From: Hybos culiciformis
Lineage: Eukaryota; Arthropoda; Insecta; Diptera; Hybotidae
NCBI GenBank assembly: GCA_964007475.1
Contig: OZ023274.1
Span: forward strand, 101,069,322-101,133,321
DNA length: 64,000 bases
Reading direction: 5' to 3'
Shown one piece after another: positions 10,829-24,000 of the stretch. Position 1 is the first letter of the stretch. Every line of letters starts with the position of its first letter. Position numbers and translations under genes: made by a program. Below the pieces are notes generated by a model. That model saw only the letters and a list, made by a program, of their open reading frames with translations. It searched no databases and was not told the DNA's origin.

Positions 10829-13800
10829 CGGAAAATTTCAAATAAAGAAAAATCTTAATAATTTCGGAATTCATTTTGAACTCGATTTATTTGTAATAAA
10901 ATCGTTTATAGCTACAGCATCCTTTACAGACACAAAAATAATAATAATAATCAATAAAAAAAAAAGAAAAATATGAGGAAAAGAAAACCTGTCAAAAACT
11001 TCTTCTATCAAAATAAACAAAAAAAAATGTTTAAATTTTGTTTTTTCTTTCAGAAACTTTTTTAAGAATACAAACAGCTTGACGGAAATTACATACTGAA
11101 TAAAGTTTTTTTTTTTTTAAATTTAAAATTTAAAAATAGCAAAGTCATCATTTTAACAATTTACCTAAAAATCAGCAAATTTATAAGTTTTTTAGAATTG
11201 AAGTCAACTTTAAGAAAAAATCAACTTGTGAGAATCTCTTACGGATGAGAATCTCAACTTGTGAGAATCTCTAACGCTAACACAACTAATCGTGTACTAC
11301 TTTCCTAGAAACAGATCTGCAATATATAATGATTCATTTAATTTTGATTTTGACCTAGTTAGTAAATTCAAATATGTAATTCCAATATTAACTTATGATT
11401 ATTTAATGTTGACTAAGAAAGAATGTCAACATTTTAGATTTGAATAATTTTTCAATTCCTTTGAGGTATTACACGAAGTCGATTTGAAAACTGTGTGTGT
11501 TTTAAAAACGTAAAAATTTTATTTTCTTATAATTTTTGATAATTTATTTAGTTGATGTTTAATATTTGTAAAATGTTTATGCAAAAACGATTGTATTTAC
11601 ACAAAAAATTATTAAAATTAAAACTCTCTCAATAGCTTTACTCTCAAGAATCAACTAGGCTTGAACATTTTAATATTATTATTTTTAAATAAAAATATAG
11701 AATATATTTTTTTAAAGTAGTTCAAACTGTGAACTCATCTTGTAAAGTTGTAGATAGTGAATTGTAATTTGATGTTCGTTAATTTTAAATTTCAACAAAT
11801 AATCATGTCAAACCTTTTTCATGTTTTGAAAGTTTATATAATATAGTATTTAATTATTTTTTTAATTTTATTAATTTAATAATAATTATATATTTTGCTT
11901 ATTCAATTAAAGTTGGAGAACTTTCTTAAAATGATTTATTTTCTATATAATTTTAAAAAGAAAATATAAATCTAGAGGACGCTTAGAGAGTTATATTTAT
12001 TTATTTATTTTTTTAAAACTTGTTTTTATTGGTTTTCAATTTGAAATTTTTGTCGGAAGAATAATTTATTTATTTCCTTTTACAAATATTTTTTATGATC
12101 TTAATAAAATATTCTTTTTTATCTTTTTCCAAAATCAATTTTAAAACTTTCTGAATTACCCAAAAATAAATAAAAATTATTGCCTAGTTATTTTATTTTA
12201 TATAATTTTCTGAATTATGTACGTCATAAAGTTTATTATTTCGCCATAAAAATAAATAAAAAGAAATAAAAGATAAAACAAAATCATAATTTTGGCAAAT
12301 TTTGAAAACAATTTTTAAGTATAGCCAAACATAGCTTATAAATATTGTTTTTAAATAAGAAATATATGTGATAATTACCAAAAACTATTACATTAACTTG
12401 CAGCAATTAATTATTTATTTAGGCTGACTCACCATATTAGAAATAACTTCTTGAAATATAAGAACTCTTTCTCTTTATCACACCGACAACTACTCGATTT
12501 TTTAGTTAGAATTATAAAAAGAAATTGATGTATATCATAATTTGAAATATGCTATGCTACGCTATGTTATATATTCCGTAATAAATAATTGCATAAAGTC
12601 AGTTTATTAGGTTAGGCCATGCGTAGATTTTTGTAAAAAACAATTAGTAATGAGCAATTATTTGTTTGTGAACTCAATGGAACCATATTCTCTGGCCACA
12701 ATTAACGATTTTCCCAGTATCCCATTATTATAATATGAGAGGAAGTTAAAATATCGATCTGGTCTAAAAAAATTACAGTTCGTTCTCTTTTAATCGAAAA
12801 TCTTAAAATCTCTCCCTTTTTTATGCCTCAATACTATAAAGACAGTTTCATGTTTGAATTTCCAATAATATTACTTACAAAATGACAAAGAAAACATCTG
12901 ATAGTATGAATATTTATCTTTCAATGTTGACCAACATTTATTATGAATGAAAAAAAAAATTATGGGAAATATTATTTAAAAAAAAATTTTCCTATGTTTT
13001 TTTTCAACTTTTTGATGACTGAAAATCTGAAACAGGGTCTTAACATGTGAATATTTTCATAATTTATTTCAGTTTCTTTTTTATTAATATTTCATTTGAA
13101 TTTTAAAAAAAAATGTAAAATAATTTATTTGAAAAATTCAAGGATTTAGATTTCTTCAGTTGAACGAAACTAATATAAGTTGGCAGTGTATACTAATTTT
13201 CCAATATTTTTTCGTTATATGTATTATAATCAATACATTTTTGTTTTTACCAAAATTTATACGGTAAAAGTTTTAATGCAGAAATTGAATTGTTTAAGAA
13301 ATTTTTCTGAAAACAAATCAAATCAATTAATCTTGTATTAAATTTTAATACAAAACTATATTATACAAAATTATAAAGTTTAACAATTTATCAGTTTTTG
13401 AAATTTTTTATAAAATTTTGCTTGGATTAAATACGTATACTTTTGCAATATGTATAATATATATTTCAAGGCCAAAAGTATAGGGAAAAAGGATTATTGG
13501 GAAAAAGTAATGATTCATTTCAATAATTAATTCCGAAGTAATAAAATACAGATCTTACTTAAATAGTAACCACCCGCAAAAAGGAAATCAAAATTAAACT
13601 GGAAGTAATTATTGCATCCGTTAGAGTTGGTTCTAAGGCTAGTTAAACAAACGACTTCTCCCCTTTTTTCCGTCAACATTTATAATTTTTTTCTATGTTA
13701 TGTCAACTTGTATGCATAATAAAATTAAAATCAATAGGACATAAACTTTTCCAGGAGGAAATTAAAAAAATACATGAATAATTAAAAATGACCTAATATG

Positions 13801-14915
13801 TAAGAATAGTTTTTGTTTGATATTTTTGACTGTTTCAAACAAAATAAAAATTAGGATGGTTTTGAAGAAAATTTACATAGAATATATAATTTCATGGAAT
13901 TTTGAAAATACATAATTATAAATGAGAATTTTTCGATTTTCCAATTTTCTTGACCAATAGATAGTGTATAAATATATTAATATATCAACAACATTAAGCT
14001 GATTTTTTTTTGATCACCTTGAAAATGTTTAAAAATTTTCCGAAATGTTGATATTATTTATGAATAAATATCAAATTGTTGTCCTGTCAAACTGTTGTCC
14101 ATAGTTTTTAATTATTTTTAGATTTACAAAAATTTTAAAATAAACGAAACTTGAATCAATCAAATAAAAAAAAAATACTAGCACCAATGTTCAGAAGCAA
14201 TTCGAATCTTCTCGTTGTGAAATATTTTTTAATAATAGAAAAAGGTACGCTTTTAAAGAAATTATATAACACTATAGCTTTGAAAAAACATTAAATTATA
14301 GAGAAAAAAAAAATTACGACAACTTCATTACGAAGAAGAAAGTTTCAAAAAAACAATTTCAATAAATAATTTTTTTTTCCAGTGTTATTGTGATTGCGAG
14401 TTATAATTTTTAATTTAGAAAAATATTGACTAAAAATAGTTTTGCAAAACTTTTCCAAAAAAAAAGAAAAAAAAAACTTATACTGAAAACATCCTGCTCT
14501 GTACCTTAATAATTTTTTTTGTTCAGCCAAATGATAATAATGCACAAAATACTTTAAAAACAAAAAAAAAAATTATTATAATAATTTAATATTAAGGTAA
14601 ATATTTTAAACCTTATGTTGCTTTTGGGAGTATACATAGTAGCGCAAAGTATAAATAGTTTTAAAAGCAAAAATTTTGCACGGTTTTGTTTGATTTTTAT
14701 TTGATTAATAGTTACTTGAGTTGACAGGACAAAAATTAATCGTTTAACTCAGCGTTTCCGTATTAATCTTGGTCACTAAACGCTTTCATCATTTTCATAT
14801 TTTATGTTACCCTAACCTTGAGAAGAAACGTATGGACCCGCGGAGTTCAATTTTGGAAATGTTGGTTGATAACAATTTGGCCTATTGGAAACTTGCACTT
14901 TGGGTAAAAATAATG
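10829..14915. other. Gene-free AT-rich stretch
   Basis: No credible gene is seen. A short direct repeat of CAACTTGTGAGAATCTCT occurs twice at about 11222-11275. Other ORFs in this stretch are under 75 codons and low complexity. Confidence 0.55.
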
Positions 14916-14919
14916 GTAT

Positions 14920-15490
14920 AATAATTTTTAATGCGTTGGGGATCGTTATGTTGTATTTAGTGCTATAGAATTTAGATCACTAAATGGAGTATTATATGCG
15001 TCAATACACATGCAATCATTTAGATGCATCTGCGTAAATAATGAAAAAATTTTGATGCATCACCGTATATAATGAAAAAATTTAGATGCATCAGCGTTAA
15101 TAATGAAATCATTTAGATGTTTCGTATTGAATATTGCGTAATACCTAAACAAACATAATATCTCTCACAATATTTCAATACAGCCAAATACAAAAAAAAA
15201 AATGAGAAAAAATGAGAAGAAAAAATATTCTCTCTTTGCAACTACCTCTCTCCTACGCATTAAAACAGTATATTGGATATGTAAACAAAATTTGTTATAC
15301 AACTTGTTCTGTATTTACACAAAAATACATTGACACTTTGTCAATTTATATCACTCGACCTTCGGTCTCGTGATATAAGTATTGACTCGTGTTTTTGTGT
15401 ATACAGAACTCTTAATTAATAACAAATTTAGTTTACATATACAATAATCTACTATTATTCGTACAGTTTCTAATAATAAACGAATAATAA
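14920..15490. repeat. Dispersed repeat A, copy 1 (with conserved hairpin)
   Basis: This block is homologous, in reverse orientation, to 28270-29635. Order here: a unique head (TAATGCG, then TCAATACACATGCAAT at 15001); three units of a 31-bp minisatellite (GATGCATC at 15023, 15054 and 15085); an AT/GA-rich middle; then a large palindrome at 15268-15452. At its centre, 15347-15377 is a 31-bp hairpin (arms TATATCAC and GTGATATA, inner CGACC/GGTC, loop TTC). The arms continue outward with GTATTTACACAAAAA and its near complement. No clear terminal inverted repeat or target duplication was found, so the element class is unknown. Confidence 0.75.
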
Positions 15491-16950
15491 ACCAACTAAT
15501 TAGGTGATTAGTTGCAGGTAAATTTCTTTAAAAAATAAAGCATAACATTGATTTTTATGATAATTAAGTATATGTACTTAGAATTTTATCGTTTTAACCC
15601 CAGAACTAAAATGTTGCTCTTAGCTCTTACAGTCATGTTCGCAAAAGTTTTATTTACAATAATGGAATCTTTATAATGTCTTCTTTTAATAAAAAGTATG
15701 CACACTAAATTAGCAGATACATAACATAAAAATAAACTGAAAATGACCCAAAAAGAAAAAAAAACTAATTTCCAAAGTAAATGAAAAAAACTTATCCTCT
15801 TAATGAAAATACGGTTTAATTTTAGTGAACCAAAAAAATTGGTAAAAATATTTTTGGTTACCAAAAAAAATATCTTTTATTTATATTTTTGGAAGCATTT
15901 TATTTTTTTTCTCTTCAGATTCAGGTGTGAAAATAGAATACGGTTAATGAAACTAAATATGATTAGATAATGAAAACATTTTGAATGTGTGATTTTCTAG
16001 AGTTATTTGGAATTTTTTTTTTAACAAATTTGAATTTTCAGTAAAAGGTAAAAATATTTTTAGGATTTTTCAGTCAAATAGAGACTTAGTATCGTTATAA
16101 TCACTATTATCATTTCAAAAAAAATTTGTATTTATTTTAATTAAAAAGTAAATTAAAACTCCCAAGGATCGCAGTTTCGAAAATAAAAGAAATTTTAACA
16201 AATGAAAAATAAACAATTTTTGATTTAAATTCACCCATTTTAATAATAAAAAAACTTTAAGTCACTTTGATAAATTTAAAAACATTCTCTTCGGTTTGCA
16301 TAAATTAAAGGGAAAAATTCTTTTATTTATTTTTTATTTTATTTTTTAAGTTTTATTTGAGCTTTCATGATTATGCCATATTTTGTTTTGGTGTGCTTTA
16401 TATTTGAAAAGGATTAAAATTAATTTAAATTCCGGTTCGTGTTTTTTTTTTGTTTACCACTTATTTAGGTTATAAAACTCTTATATCCTGATGGTTTTCT
16501 TTTTTTTGTTATATTTAACTGAGCCTTACATTCAAAAACAAAAAGAAAAAACCTTCAAGGACATACCAGGAAGTTTAATAGCTTTTACGTTATTAAATTA
16601 AAGTGCAAAAAAGTAAAAATAAAAATCATCAGTGGTTTTTTATTTCTTTTTCGCTCGAAGAATATTTTATAATCAAACAATATTATTGTGAATTTAGTTT
16701 TTATTCAAAGTAAATAATTTCATTCATTCGGATAGTGACTTTTTTCTATGGTTGATGATTCATCTCATGGAAAGATTTTTAAAGGTTAATATAATCAAAA
16801 AGTTACTTTAGTCAATTTAAAACAAAATAAGCTCAAAAAACCATTACTTTAGTGTGTTGATTGCACTTATGTATAATATATGTAATATATGCTAGGTAAA
16901 AGTACATATTCCGGAAAATGTAAGTTTGCTTTTGGTAAATGTTGATATTA
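15491..16950. other. Gene-free stretch
   Basis: A minus-strand ORF of 92 codons (15586-15864) is present. Its product would be hydrophobic, but it lacks any recognised domain and its composition is what AT-rich DNA gives by chance. Nothing else was supported. Confidence 0.5.
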
Positions 16951-16954
16951 CAGT

Positions 16955-17070
16955 ACATTGACCGGACCGATTAGCCCCATTTTGGTGTAGGGCGTAGAGG
17001 GGTTGTGCCAGAACTAGAAGCAGGTGGCGAACTGGTGGTTGGTCAGTGGGGTTTGCGGCGCGCGCCGTAA
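16955..17070. mobile_element. Foldback-family remnant ('hub' fragment)
   Basis: A GC-rich island in AT-rich surroundings. It contains GGGCGTAGAGGGGTTGTGCC and then GGTGGTTGGTCAGTGGGG-TTTGCGG at about 17034-17057, nearly the same as the loop of the foldback at 6214-6745 and, on the other strand, 51712-51737. No arms remain. It looks like a one-sided or deleted copy, inserted or eroded so that only the core is left. Confidence 0.6.
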
Positions 17071-20000
17071 AAGTAATGTATTATTAACATTTACGGGTTT
17101 TTAAACTCACATTTACCGTGAAATATATAATACTCCTGAATAAAATTTTAATTAAAGCAGCCTTCTTTGAAATTTCGATAATTATTATTTTAAACTTATA
17201 TGAAATTTTAAACAATCCATATATTTTAATATATTTTTATCATTTTAAATTAGTTTAGCTATTCTTAAACCGTCATTAAACTATAAAATATGAAACACAA
17301 AAAACATCCTGATTAAAAATAAAACTGCCAATTATATAGGTGGACATTATCTGGTTGAAAGTAAATTTCGTGTTAATATTTGTTTAAGACATTTCTTAAA
17401 TGACACCATAAAAGACATCACCCACCTAATCTAATTAAATTCCTGAAAAATTAATGTTATGTTTGGATTTTTAAAATGTGATGTGTTTTGAACAAAAAAA
17501 AAATCAATATTTATTTACCTTTTTCATATCCTTTTCGATATAATACCCTTAAGAAAATTATCTAATTGAAAATTCATTATTCTTGTTTACATTAAAGGAT
17601 TATTTTTTTATATTTTCTTCCTACAATAAAGAAGATCAATTTAAAGAGCTAGCTATAGTTTATTATTTACTTCATTAAAAATTTTATTTTGCGAAATTTG
17701 ACCCAAGAAATTTTAATTAAACTACCTACATTTTTGTATATACCTAGATCTTGAATTTTGAATTTTAATAAAATAAACTTTATTGATATAAAGTTGAAAT
17801 TAATAATTAAAAATTCCTTAATTGAATTTTCAATTTTAATTTGAAATTCTAAAACATTATAAGAATTTTAATTTTTTTTTGCCAATAATATCGAATGATT
17901 TTAATGAATTTTTAATGACAAAAATCTGTTTTAATTAATGATTATATCTTTATTTTTTTTAGTTTATAATTTTTGGATAATTATTTTTTGAAATAACTAG
18001 TTGGTATATATATAATTATTATGATTTATTTATACACATTAAGAGTTAATATTATAAATTTATTGGGCTGATAAAATTAGTTGATTAATTCTTTTTTAGA
18101 ATTATGAAATCTGATATTTTTTGATTATTTTAAAAAATCTTTTTTCAGAATATTTTTCTTAAAGATGTTTGAATGTAGGAAATACTAACTAAACATACTT
18201 ACACTTATACGATCTATTTTTTTAGCTCATTTTTAGTTCATCATTAGATATTCTACTACGAAAGATGAAATTGCAGTGGAATTAAGTGTGAAAATATCAA
18301 GAAAAACAAAGTTAAAACTGTGTGTAGTCATAATAAAATTTTTCAAAAATCTTATAAAATATTTGGCTTGAAGTATTTTTCCTCAGATCAAAAAATTTAT
18401 TCCGATTCATTTAAGTTCTTCTTTTCTATTGTATTGAAAAAATCTTGCTGACAAATCAGCTGTAAATAATATAGATACGATTAAAGTTCATATTTTGCAG
18501 TAAATTTAATAAATAATAAATCATTAAAAAATTGATGCGAAAAATTGCAACATAAAATATTAGTTTTTATTTTTTTTGTTAGCGATAATTTGAAGGCAAT
18601 CAAAATTATAATAAAAAATATAACAAATTTAACGAGTAATAACATTTTTTTTTTATATCGAATATTGCAAGTTAAGTTTCTGAAAAATTTATCTCAAATA
18701 ATATTGCTATATATATGATAAGATATTTCAAAAATAACAGCATGAACTAAATTTTCTTGTCATAATTTCTAATCCTACTTAAAGAACTATAGTTCGATTT
18801 TAGCTATTGGTATGTTCCGATTTCAAAATTATAATTGCTGCCCTTATCTTTTTTCATTGCAGATTGAAGAAGCCTTATTTTTGATAATTTTTCTACATAA
18901 CTTTTCCAATTTCCAACTTATCTAAAACTTTTGCAGAAAATATACTTTAAAAACTGAATTATGTAGTTGCAAAATAATTTAAAATTTTTTTTTTAATAAG
19001 TTTGCATGTACATCAAAGTTTTCATAGATTTCAGGAAATCACGTGTAGCATTTTTGCGACAATATTTTCGGAAAAACTCTTCAAAAGTACCAATTCATGA
19101 AAGATATAGAATATATATATATATAGTGTATTGATCCTCTTATTTTTAATGAATAAAATTATAAAATGAGAAAATCTTGCAAATTAAATTTGAATTCAAA
19201 TCACGATTTTATTCTTATGAATATAAATTAAATTAATAAAAATTAAGATACGTCTTTTTGGTTATCTGGAATTTAAAAAAAAAAAAACTTAAGAAACAAA
19301 CGTAAAACTTTATTCCCGAAAACAAAAAAACTTTTAATATAGTATTGTGAGATAAAGTTTTTTTTTTCGTGGTATACCTAGAGGGAAAAACATAGATAGG
19401 TAGTGAATACAGATTTTGTTTTGAAGGAAAGAAAATCTACAGAGTTTCAACAAAAAATACTTTTAGCTAATGCAAAATCAAAAATAGGTCGCCACAGAAA
19501 TTGAAAATATAGAAACGATGTAAATTGAAGGATTTCAGTCTCGTTTGACTTGGAATTTGATCTTTGTTATATATAGATAAAATATATTTTAAAATTTCAA
19601 GGGGACATAATCAATGGATTTAACTTTTTATGCAACTTGCTTATTATATTGCTTATAATATTGTTTTCACATAGTTTTATTATATATAACCTTATTTAAA
19701 GTGTATTGAAAGTGTATTGAGAAAGATGTAGCAAACTGAAGGGATATTCTACTGTTATTCACAAAAATTACTTGAACACATCTTTTTAGTGGAGAAAAAA
19801 TTAAAATTGTGTTTTTTTGTAAATTTCAGAAGACAAAAGATAATGTTTAACTTAAAATGATTTATGAGCCTAATTTGGTTTCACAAATGTTTATCATAAT
19901 ATCAAAAAATTATTTAATCTATCGATTTACATAATCATCAACAAATGTCATACAAAACTTTGTTCCAAGATCAAGATTTATAAAAAAAAAAAAAAATAAA

Positions 20001-20205
20001 GATAAATTTATTACATTATGTGTATAGCATAAAATGTTTAACAGAAATAAATCAAGTAATTTTCAAATTTTAGTTTTAAATATAAATTTGATTATTTTTT
20101 TTTTATATTTTTTATATTTTATGAACAGAATGTTAAATTTATAGTTATTATTATTCAATATTGTTCATGTTTTCAAGAATCTGTGTTACGATTAATTTTT
20201 TTGAA
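17071..20205. other. Gene-free AT-rich stretch
   Basis: No gene is seen on either strand. A (TA)n microsatellite lies at about 19103-19122. Confidence 0.55.
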
Positions 20206-20209
20206 TCTA

Positions 20210-21082
20210 GGCTAATTCATCGCCTAGCAATTCATCGCCAAGCAATTCATCGCCAGCAATTCATCGCCAGCAATTCATCGTCAAGCAATTCATCGTCAAA
20301 AAGTTCATCGCCAAGCAATTCATCGCCAGCAATTCATCGCCAGCAATTCATCGCCAGCAATTCATCGCCAGCAATTCATCGCCAGCAATTCATCGCCGCC
20401 GGCGGTGATGGATTGCTTGGCGATGAATTGCTGGTGATTCATATTTTATGTTTTTTTTTGGTTTCTTTTTTATATTTCGACGAAAAAAAATTTTGCCGAC
20501 GAAAAATGTATGAAAATTTGGAGTGGCCATATCTGCAAAACGGGGCATTTCCGAGAAAAAAACTTTTGAATTTGTTGATTTGGGAACCGTCTCTACTTCC
20601 TCACCAAGTTTCTGCCACATCGGGCTAATTTTTTTTTTTTTTATATATTTCGAAAAAAAAAAAAAATTTTCCATAGAAAAATGTATGAAAATTTTGAGGA
20701 GCCAAATCTCCGAAACGGAGCATTTCCAAGAAAAAAGCTTCTGTATTTAGTGGTTTGGGCACCGCCTCTACCCAATCACCAATTAACGATGAATTGATGG
20801 CGATGAATTGCTGGCGATGAATTGCTGGCGATGAATTGCTGGCGATGAATTGCTGGCGATGAATTGCTGGCGATGAATTGCTGGCGATGAATTGCTGGCG
20901 ATGAATTGCTGGCGATGAATTGCTGGCGATGAATTACTGGCGATGAACTGCTGGCGATGAATTGCTGGCGATGAATTACTGGCGATGAATTACTGGCGAT
21001 GAATTGCTTGACGATGAATTGCTGGCGATGAATTGCTGGCGATGAATTGATTCGCGATGAATTGCTAGGCGATGAATCAGCC
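20210..21082. mobile_element. Foldback element with 14-bp minisatellite arms
   Basis: The left arm (20210-20396) is about 13 units of CAGCAATTCATCGC. The right arm (about 20784-21082) is about 21 units of the complement, GCGATGAATTGCTG. Outer ends match: GGCTAATTCATCGCC starts the left and GGCGATGAATCAGCC ends the right. Next to the left arm, 20394-20440 already turns back on itself. The core (20441-20783) is a direct duplication of an about 160-bp block containing ATGTATGAAAATTT and AACGGGGCATTTCC (20505 region) or AACGGAGCATTTCC (20715 region), ending near CACCGCCTCTACCC. The same blocks occur in the elements at 6.2 and 55.2 kb. Unequal arms and internal repeats recall Drosophila FB elements, but homology to them is not claimed. 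No transposase is present. Confidence 0.85.
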
Positions 21083-24000
21083 GCTTACCATTTTTTTTGC
21101 ATGCATACATTATGTACCGTATATCGTTATAGATAAATAGGACTCGTCTTCAACAAATTGAAAAAAAATTGATAAATTACGGAATACATGAGACAATCTA
21201 AGTAGTCACCAAATTAGCTCTAATGAGTCAAAAAATAATTGTGGCCCAAAAACAGTAAAATTTAAAAAACTGTAAAGAAAAACAACTGGAACTTGTTTTT
21301 GAAACTAGAATTTGAGGGATACTATGGATTGTTCTGTAATAGAAAATACAAATTTATAATTTGTATGAATAGCAGGTTACTAAATATTGTATTTTTAATG
21401 GTAAATTAATATGTTTGTTTAAATTCATTGAATCAAGAAAACAAAGAAGAAAGCAGGGGTGAACTTTGTTGACTTATTTTATATTTTTGCTACTTTTATT
21501 TCAATAATATTGATTTTAATGAGCCGAGGTAGGTTTTTTTTGCTAAGGCTTGGAGGTTTTGGTTGTTGATAATGAATTTTCATATTTTCTTCATTCAGTT
21601 TTATTTTATTAAAAAGAAAAATTCTTTTGTCTTATGAAAACATAAATAATTTTCCAACAAAAAAAAAAATACGTTGAAAATATTTTATTGCTCCAGCAGG
21701 ATTTTTTTTTTTTGTTATTTATTGAGATATTTTAAAATGTGTGTAATGAAAAAAGAATAATTTATTATTTAATTCCCAAGCAAGTTAGTCTTGAAGCTTT
21801 CTAGAAAATATTTTTTTTTAATTTTTCTTTATTCACGATTTTTTTTATTTAAAAAAAAAAAGGACTATTTCATTTTTTCATACTTTCACTAAAACGAATA
21901 TTTTTTGCTCTTTGGGGGAATGAACGAAAAAAGGGTATGATGTGTAACTTTCTTCATATGGTATAGGAATATAATATTTTTTATACAGGAATAAAATAGT
22001 TGTATTGGGCTGAGCCTTATTTTCTACCAAAACAAAGAACCCTCAATGTCGAAAAAAAAACCTATATGATTGCTCCGGTAAGTAAAAATAAATTATTTGA
22101 TTTCATAAATGTATATGTATATGTATGAAATGCATAAATGTATGAATGATTTAACGTGTTTTAATTCGGGTTGAAATAAAAATTCATATAAAAATCTTTA
22201 TGGACAAGAAAATTAATTGGTTGTTTTTTTTTTATCTCGGAAAGCTCTATTCAATTTCTTTCTCTTCCAAATGTTTTAAACACGGTTGACATTTTTATTA
22301 TTTTCACACCGCAAAATAGTGCTTTTTTAACTTCTTTAATGTCTATGAAAACATTTTAATTAATATTTTTTTCTATGATTTTCATTGCGGGAAATTTCTT
22401 TACAATTTCATTTCTTTTATATAAATATAGTTTTCAGAAAAGGAATTTTTTTTTTATTATATTTGTTGCAGGATCTTTTATGTTCATGAAATTTTATGGT
22501 TTTTTCCATGTTTAAAAATTGCTGAGCTTTTACCATCTTTGGGAACAAAAAAGAACTTAGTTGTGAATGTTATAAAAATAGAAATTTAACACAAGTATTT
22601 GACATTAGAGCGATTATATAATGTTATTTTGAATTTTCCTAAAATACAATTAATGTTAAAAATTTATAAAATGCATATTAATTCAAAAATTCAATGCTAC
22701 ATATTATGTACATTTTTCCTTCAATATTAAAAGCTTCCTTTAATAAAAAAAATATGTTTTTTAATAGGAAGAGGTAAAAACTGTATAAAATATACATTCA
22801 GTGATAAGTATCAACAAAAATTGTAAAGAATATTTAATGTTCTAAATGAGTTTCGAAAAAATATTGCAGAATTAAATATTAAAATTAACAAAATAATCCT
22901 AATCCATAAAGCAAGCGTTACACGGTCAATATTGTTGAAGACATAATTTTGAAACGCATAATTACATACATATATTGAAGAAAATATTTTCATTTTAATT
23001 TTGATTTTAACTCGGGAGATTTCGTTTTGGGGATTATGTACAGTTATAACTTCTTTGTGTTTTATAACGAAAACCAACATAACTTGGTATGTATAATAAA
23101 CCGGAAACGAACACCGAAATACTTCGTATCCCTATACAGATATCGTTTTAATTTTCTTCAATATTTATTTTCGTCATATTTATTATTTCAATATATCCCT
23201 TAACGTCAACAATATATAGAGAAGAAAATGCTTATTGCTTCTGTTATAATGAACGTTTAAGTTTTTTAGTATAAGCAGCATGGTTTTAAGAAACAGTTTG
23301 TAAAAAAAAATTTGTTTTTCATCTTTCCGCGAATACTTGCAACTTACAAAATTCAATACAAAATGAAGCTTATTTTTTTTATTATAATATTATAATATAA
23401 TACATATATATTAATTTCTTTATTAAATGAACATCATGCGAACATTATTTATTAACATGAAAACAAGGAGTATAAAAATAGGTTCATAAATCGCTGCCAT
23501 ATGAAGATACTTACACAAAGGGATTACCATTTTATAACCTAGAAGAAAAATTAAATTAAAAAGAAAAACATTTAAAAAAAATTAACTGATAGTCAAATAT
23601 GTTCCTCAACTGAATATTAGAATAAATAAATGAATTATGAAAAACATAATGTTTTCCATTTGACTTAATTTTAAAATTTTAATCCACATTAAAAGATTTT
23701 AGTATACAAAAGATTCTAGTATACTATTTTAAACGTATGTATTTGATTTAAAGGAACAAAAACAAAAAAAATAAGGATAATGTAATATGTTTCACCTCAA
23801 AGGAATTACAATAAATTAAATTATTGTGTAAAAAAGGGATAACAAAAATCTAAAAGGATTTTGTTTTCATTGTGTGGTTTTTATTAGATTTCCCTCTTGG
23901 GCGTTTAATTCACTTTTTTTTTCATGACTCTTTAAATAAGAAAATGAAATTTAAATTAAACGAAAAACTAATGGAAAACATTAAATTATTCAAAAAACAA

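Noticed and set aside
15586..15864. 92-codon minus-strand ORF with hydrophobic segments
   Set aside because: Composition is that expected of T/A-rich DNA, there is no motif, and no splice partner is seen.
20161..20628. 155-codon ORF with repeated AIHRQQFIAS
   Set aside because: It is the translation of the 14-bp minisatellite arm of a foldback element. The mirror arm gives similar ORFs on the other strand.
20210..21082. CRISPR-like array
   Set aside because: Units are contiguous 14-mers without spacers, arranged as inverted arms in a eukaryotic genome.
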